Part shown: positions 60,925 through 64,000 of the stretch, one piece after another
Layout: the number at the start of each line of letters is the position of its first letter
Position numbering within the stretch: the first letter of the stretch is position 1
Assembly: GCF_025698545.1 (NCBI RefSeq)
Contig: NC_068569.1
Coordinates: 15,252,001-15,316,000, forward strand
Reading direction: 5' to 3'
DNA length: 64,000 nt
Source: Gossypium raimondii
Lineage: Eukaryota; Streptophyta; Magnoliopsida; Malvales; Malvaceae
Position numbers and translations under genes: made by a program
The notes under the pieces: model-generated
Database searches by the model: none
Told to the model about the DNA's origin: nothing
Seen by the model: the letters and a program-made list of their open reading frames with translations, nothing else

Positions 60925-63900
60925 TATGTAGAGATCGGTGATAAGGAGTGAGACAAATTGAGACATTAAAAAAATACGGACGGATGAATATTGAATTGCA
61001 TGTTGAGTAGACATTACCTTGGAAATTCAGGATATTTTAATAAAATTATATAGGGAAGGTAATATCCCCAGCAAGATGCATTGCGTGCAAATGGATACAC
61101 CCCGCAGACCTATTACTGAGAAATTGCGAAAAAAAAGGGAGGCATTTTCGTAAGCTGTCGCGACTCATGACGGCTGACAGTGAGGGTAATAAAATGCAGA
61201 CTTCAAATTTGTATTTCCTGTGGAAGACATGAGATCACCAAAAGCAATAAAATGTGATTGGTGTGAATAAGCCAGTTTTTCTTATTCATATTGCATGTTC
61301 CATCGTCACGTTTTGAACGTTGAACATCCATATAATTAACAACAAACTCTGTTTTTTCTTCATAGAATAGAACTGAAAGTTCCAGGGAGCCGCGCTGAGC
61401 TGAGACACTAGCAAACAAGGAGTCTACGCTACCCTAGGTTTAGCACTCCCAAGAATTGGTTCAGTTTCTGATTTCTCTTGGGAAACATGGAGAGGACCAA
61501 CGATTGTTTGCATCGGAATCATGTTGCCGCAGACTCACGCAGGCCTGACGGCAGTCAGCCCAAACACTTTCAGGCCATTAATCCAATCGAATCATGGCTT
61601 GCCAATGGGCTTTTATGGTGACGTTGAACACCTTATTTAAACTATAGCAGTTGCAAACCCAAAATACCTTGGCTGGCTTTTAATTTGCTATTCCTATCTT
61701 TCATTTTCTTTATTTTTTCCGCTTTGATAAGGAACAAAATGGTCAAAATATGTGGCTAATCACTATACGTTGACAAGATTTTAAATTTTAGTCTAAAAAA
61801 TAAATCTTTTCACATTTTTATTTTTTAAAAAATTGAATTATTGATGAGATTTTAAATTGGAAGTTTTAACCTACTTAAATTTTTTTGGCAGATGTGAACA
61901 CAGAATTCATGGAAAGGTTTAATTAAGGTTAAAATGGAGAACAGAACAATGTACAAAACAACTAGAAATCGTGTAAATAGACATTCAAGTATAAAACCCT
62001 AAATAAAAATAAGAAAAATTTGGAATTCTGAACCAAAGTCTTTCGCAAGTTGTTCGGATAAATAGGATTGGACGTCTTGAAAATGAAGTCTCAGAAAGAG
62101 AGTTCCGTGGAAAGGCTGCTAAGCTATGAAAGGAAGAGGTTCTTCACACGGACGGACAAGACAACTCTATTCTTTGCTACAGTTGTTGGGGGAAATTTCC
62201 TCAACTTAAAAGCTGCTTGACTTCATTCATGGAGGGGGAATTGACAGCTTGAACTAACCAAACCCCTTTCACAATCAATTTGACTTCCACTGTTTTCTAA
62301 ATCTTGGTTTAATAGCAAGCGACAAAATTTTGATTTTGACATATATGGATCAGTTGCAAGAACAGACAAGCTTGGAATTATCAGTTTTCAAGATATATCT
62401 ATTCTACCTAATCTAAACATATCGACGGCTTCATTGGATTAAAATTTTCTTTCTTGTGAAGTTCATCTCTAGGCGGATCGATTATAAATTTAACGTTAAC
62501 ATCCTTTGCTTGTTGTTATCTTCTATGAATCCAAATCATACTTATATGCTAGCTGTTCTCCATATCATACATCAGATTATTAGCTGTTTTCCGCATATAG
62601 ATACTAATATTTTTTTAAGGCCCTCAATGTTTCTTTTCTGTTCTTCAAAAAAAAAACCCAATTTTTTTTCCCTTGAAAGAAAAACATCTTGTTATAAAAA
62701 AATCAAGCACAAAGAGTTAAGTCAAACGAGAGGAGAGAACTAATTTAAATCCAAGTCGAGAGACTTATCCATACACTCGATCTTAAATTCCCGTCACAAT
62801 AAAGACATTCAAATTAAGAAAAGGGATAAAGAACTCTAAAAGTAAATCCCAAATGGAAAAGCTTGTAAATTAGAGAGTAGCTCGAGCCACAGTGTGTGTC
62901 ACCTTATTATTGTCTTTTCTCGTCCAAGAAAAAACCAAGTTACAAAATGGAGCTTTAAGCTCCTTACAGTCGGCAACTGCCAATCCGAACTCAGCGATAT
63001 TCAAACTACGAGTCAAAGCATTAAAAACAGCAAGCGATCCAATTCAATGATAACTAAATCCATACCTTCTTGCTGAAGCCACAAAAGAACATTTTAACAG
63101 CAACAACTTCAGCTAGTCGAGGCTCCAAAAGGACTCACCGATAATTGATCTGTCGTATTCTTATACGTCAAATTTTCAATCTTTTGTTCTATTCAATTTA
63201 GTCCCTATTTCGATATTCAGCTTCCAACCAAAGCATTTCAACTCAATAACCATTAATAACTTATCTCAACATTAAATAATGCAAAATGTCATGAATATAC
63301 GGTAGTCAGATTGATCTCGAGTCATAGAAATACAAATACAAAACTCGTACCATGTCATTAGATCTCGTCTTTCCCTTTCCTCTAACAACATATTCTGAAA
63401 CTCTACATCCATGGACAGAGGCAACCGAACATGGAGAAAACAATAATTGACAAGGATAAGTCATAAACAAAGAAAACAAAAGATGGCGGTGGGGCAAGAC
63501 AAAAAGAAAATCCCAAGATTAATGAATATCGTATTGATGATGTTATTTAATAGGCAAGGATGATAAGTTTTTATCAAAATATGGGGATACGGCATGTAAT
63601 TTGTTAAATTCTGAGATTTAATTTTGTATTTAAAAAAATGAATATTGATTTTTTTATTTTTCATCCATCAAAGAGCTAAGGACAAACCTAGATTTTAACA
63701 TCTTTGAATAAACTTTTTCTGGTATTTGAATTTATTCAAAAATTTAAGAATTTTGACAATTTTTTAGACCTAAAGAGAGAGAAGATATATATTTGGAATG
63801 AATGATTTGGAGGCTATACGTGATAAGTATGCAGGCAGTAAAAGGTAGGTGATCTCAAAACGCATTTCCATTTATCATATCACCAATCTCCTTCACATAA

Positions 63901-64000
63901 TTGTTAGGCCGTCAGTTGATTTGGTACCTTGTACTTGTCCTTACGTATACCGAGAAATCGCTTTCAACTTTAAAAATAAGAAAAAAGATGCATTTGTTGC
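60925..64000. other. SLAH upstream region and intergenic DNA
   Basis: Promoter region of the anion-channel gene, then AT-rich DNA. Frames of 60-95 codons are present but none resembles a protein family. No RNA gene or repeat boundary was recognised. Confidence 0.5.

Overview
The window is nuclear DNA of a flowering plant. Genes have multiple GT-AG introns, the intergenic DNA is very AT-rich, and about 24 kb is nested LTR-retrotransposon debris. The protein set is eudicot-like. The LTRs carry runs such as acacacgggcgtgtg, which I associate with cotton (Gossypium, Malvaceae) retrotransposons. That assignment is inference, not proof.

Layout, left to right. About 1-950 is AT-rich repeat. A gene-dense block follows: a CGI-58-type alpha/beta hydrolase (+, 1002-4180, 9 exons), the plastid division protein ARC6 (+, 6257-9753, 7 exons) and a KIN-7 kinesin (-, 10213-14554, 12 exons) that converges on ARC6. 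From 16745 to 28964 lies one long LTR that was split by other LTRs. Every layer has TG...CA ends and a perfect 5-bp target duplication, and none has an internal coding region, so they read as four nested solo LTRs. A second gene block follows: an EF-hand/TPR protein whose C-terminus is cut by an apparent 1-base frameshift (+, 30231-32492), a secreted glycine-rich protein with a periodic cysteine tail (+, 36140-36805) and a BBX21-like double B-box factor (-, 39398-40573). A decayed RNase H fragment (42740-43195) and a hAT-like non-autonomous element (43750-44374) lead into a second retrotransposon zone, 44448-55630. This is a broken Ty3/gypsy chromovirus with both LTRs, an integrase tail and a chromodomain. 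It is interrupted by a solo LTR and by a roughly 3-kb block copied from the first TE zone. A SLAH1/SLAH4-type anion channel (-, 59092-60866) closes the gene content.

The genes do not form a pathway. They act separately in lipid metabolism, chloroplast division, microtubule motility, light signalling and anion transport. The CGI-58, ARC6 and kinesin neighbourhood matches two different Arabidopsis gene pairs, which suggests an ancestral gene order later split by duplication and loss.

The most unusual signal is in the LTRs. Each family carries a short tandem array whose units are small inverted repeats. In several arrays the stem sequence changes from unit to unit while pairing is kept. In two families the array sits between shared boxes, one of them a perfect 12-bp palindrome. 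I know of no name for this module.
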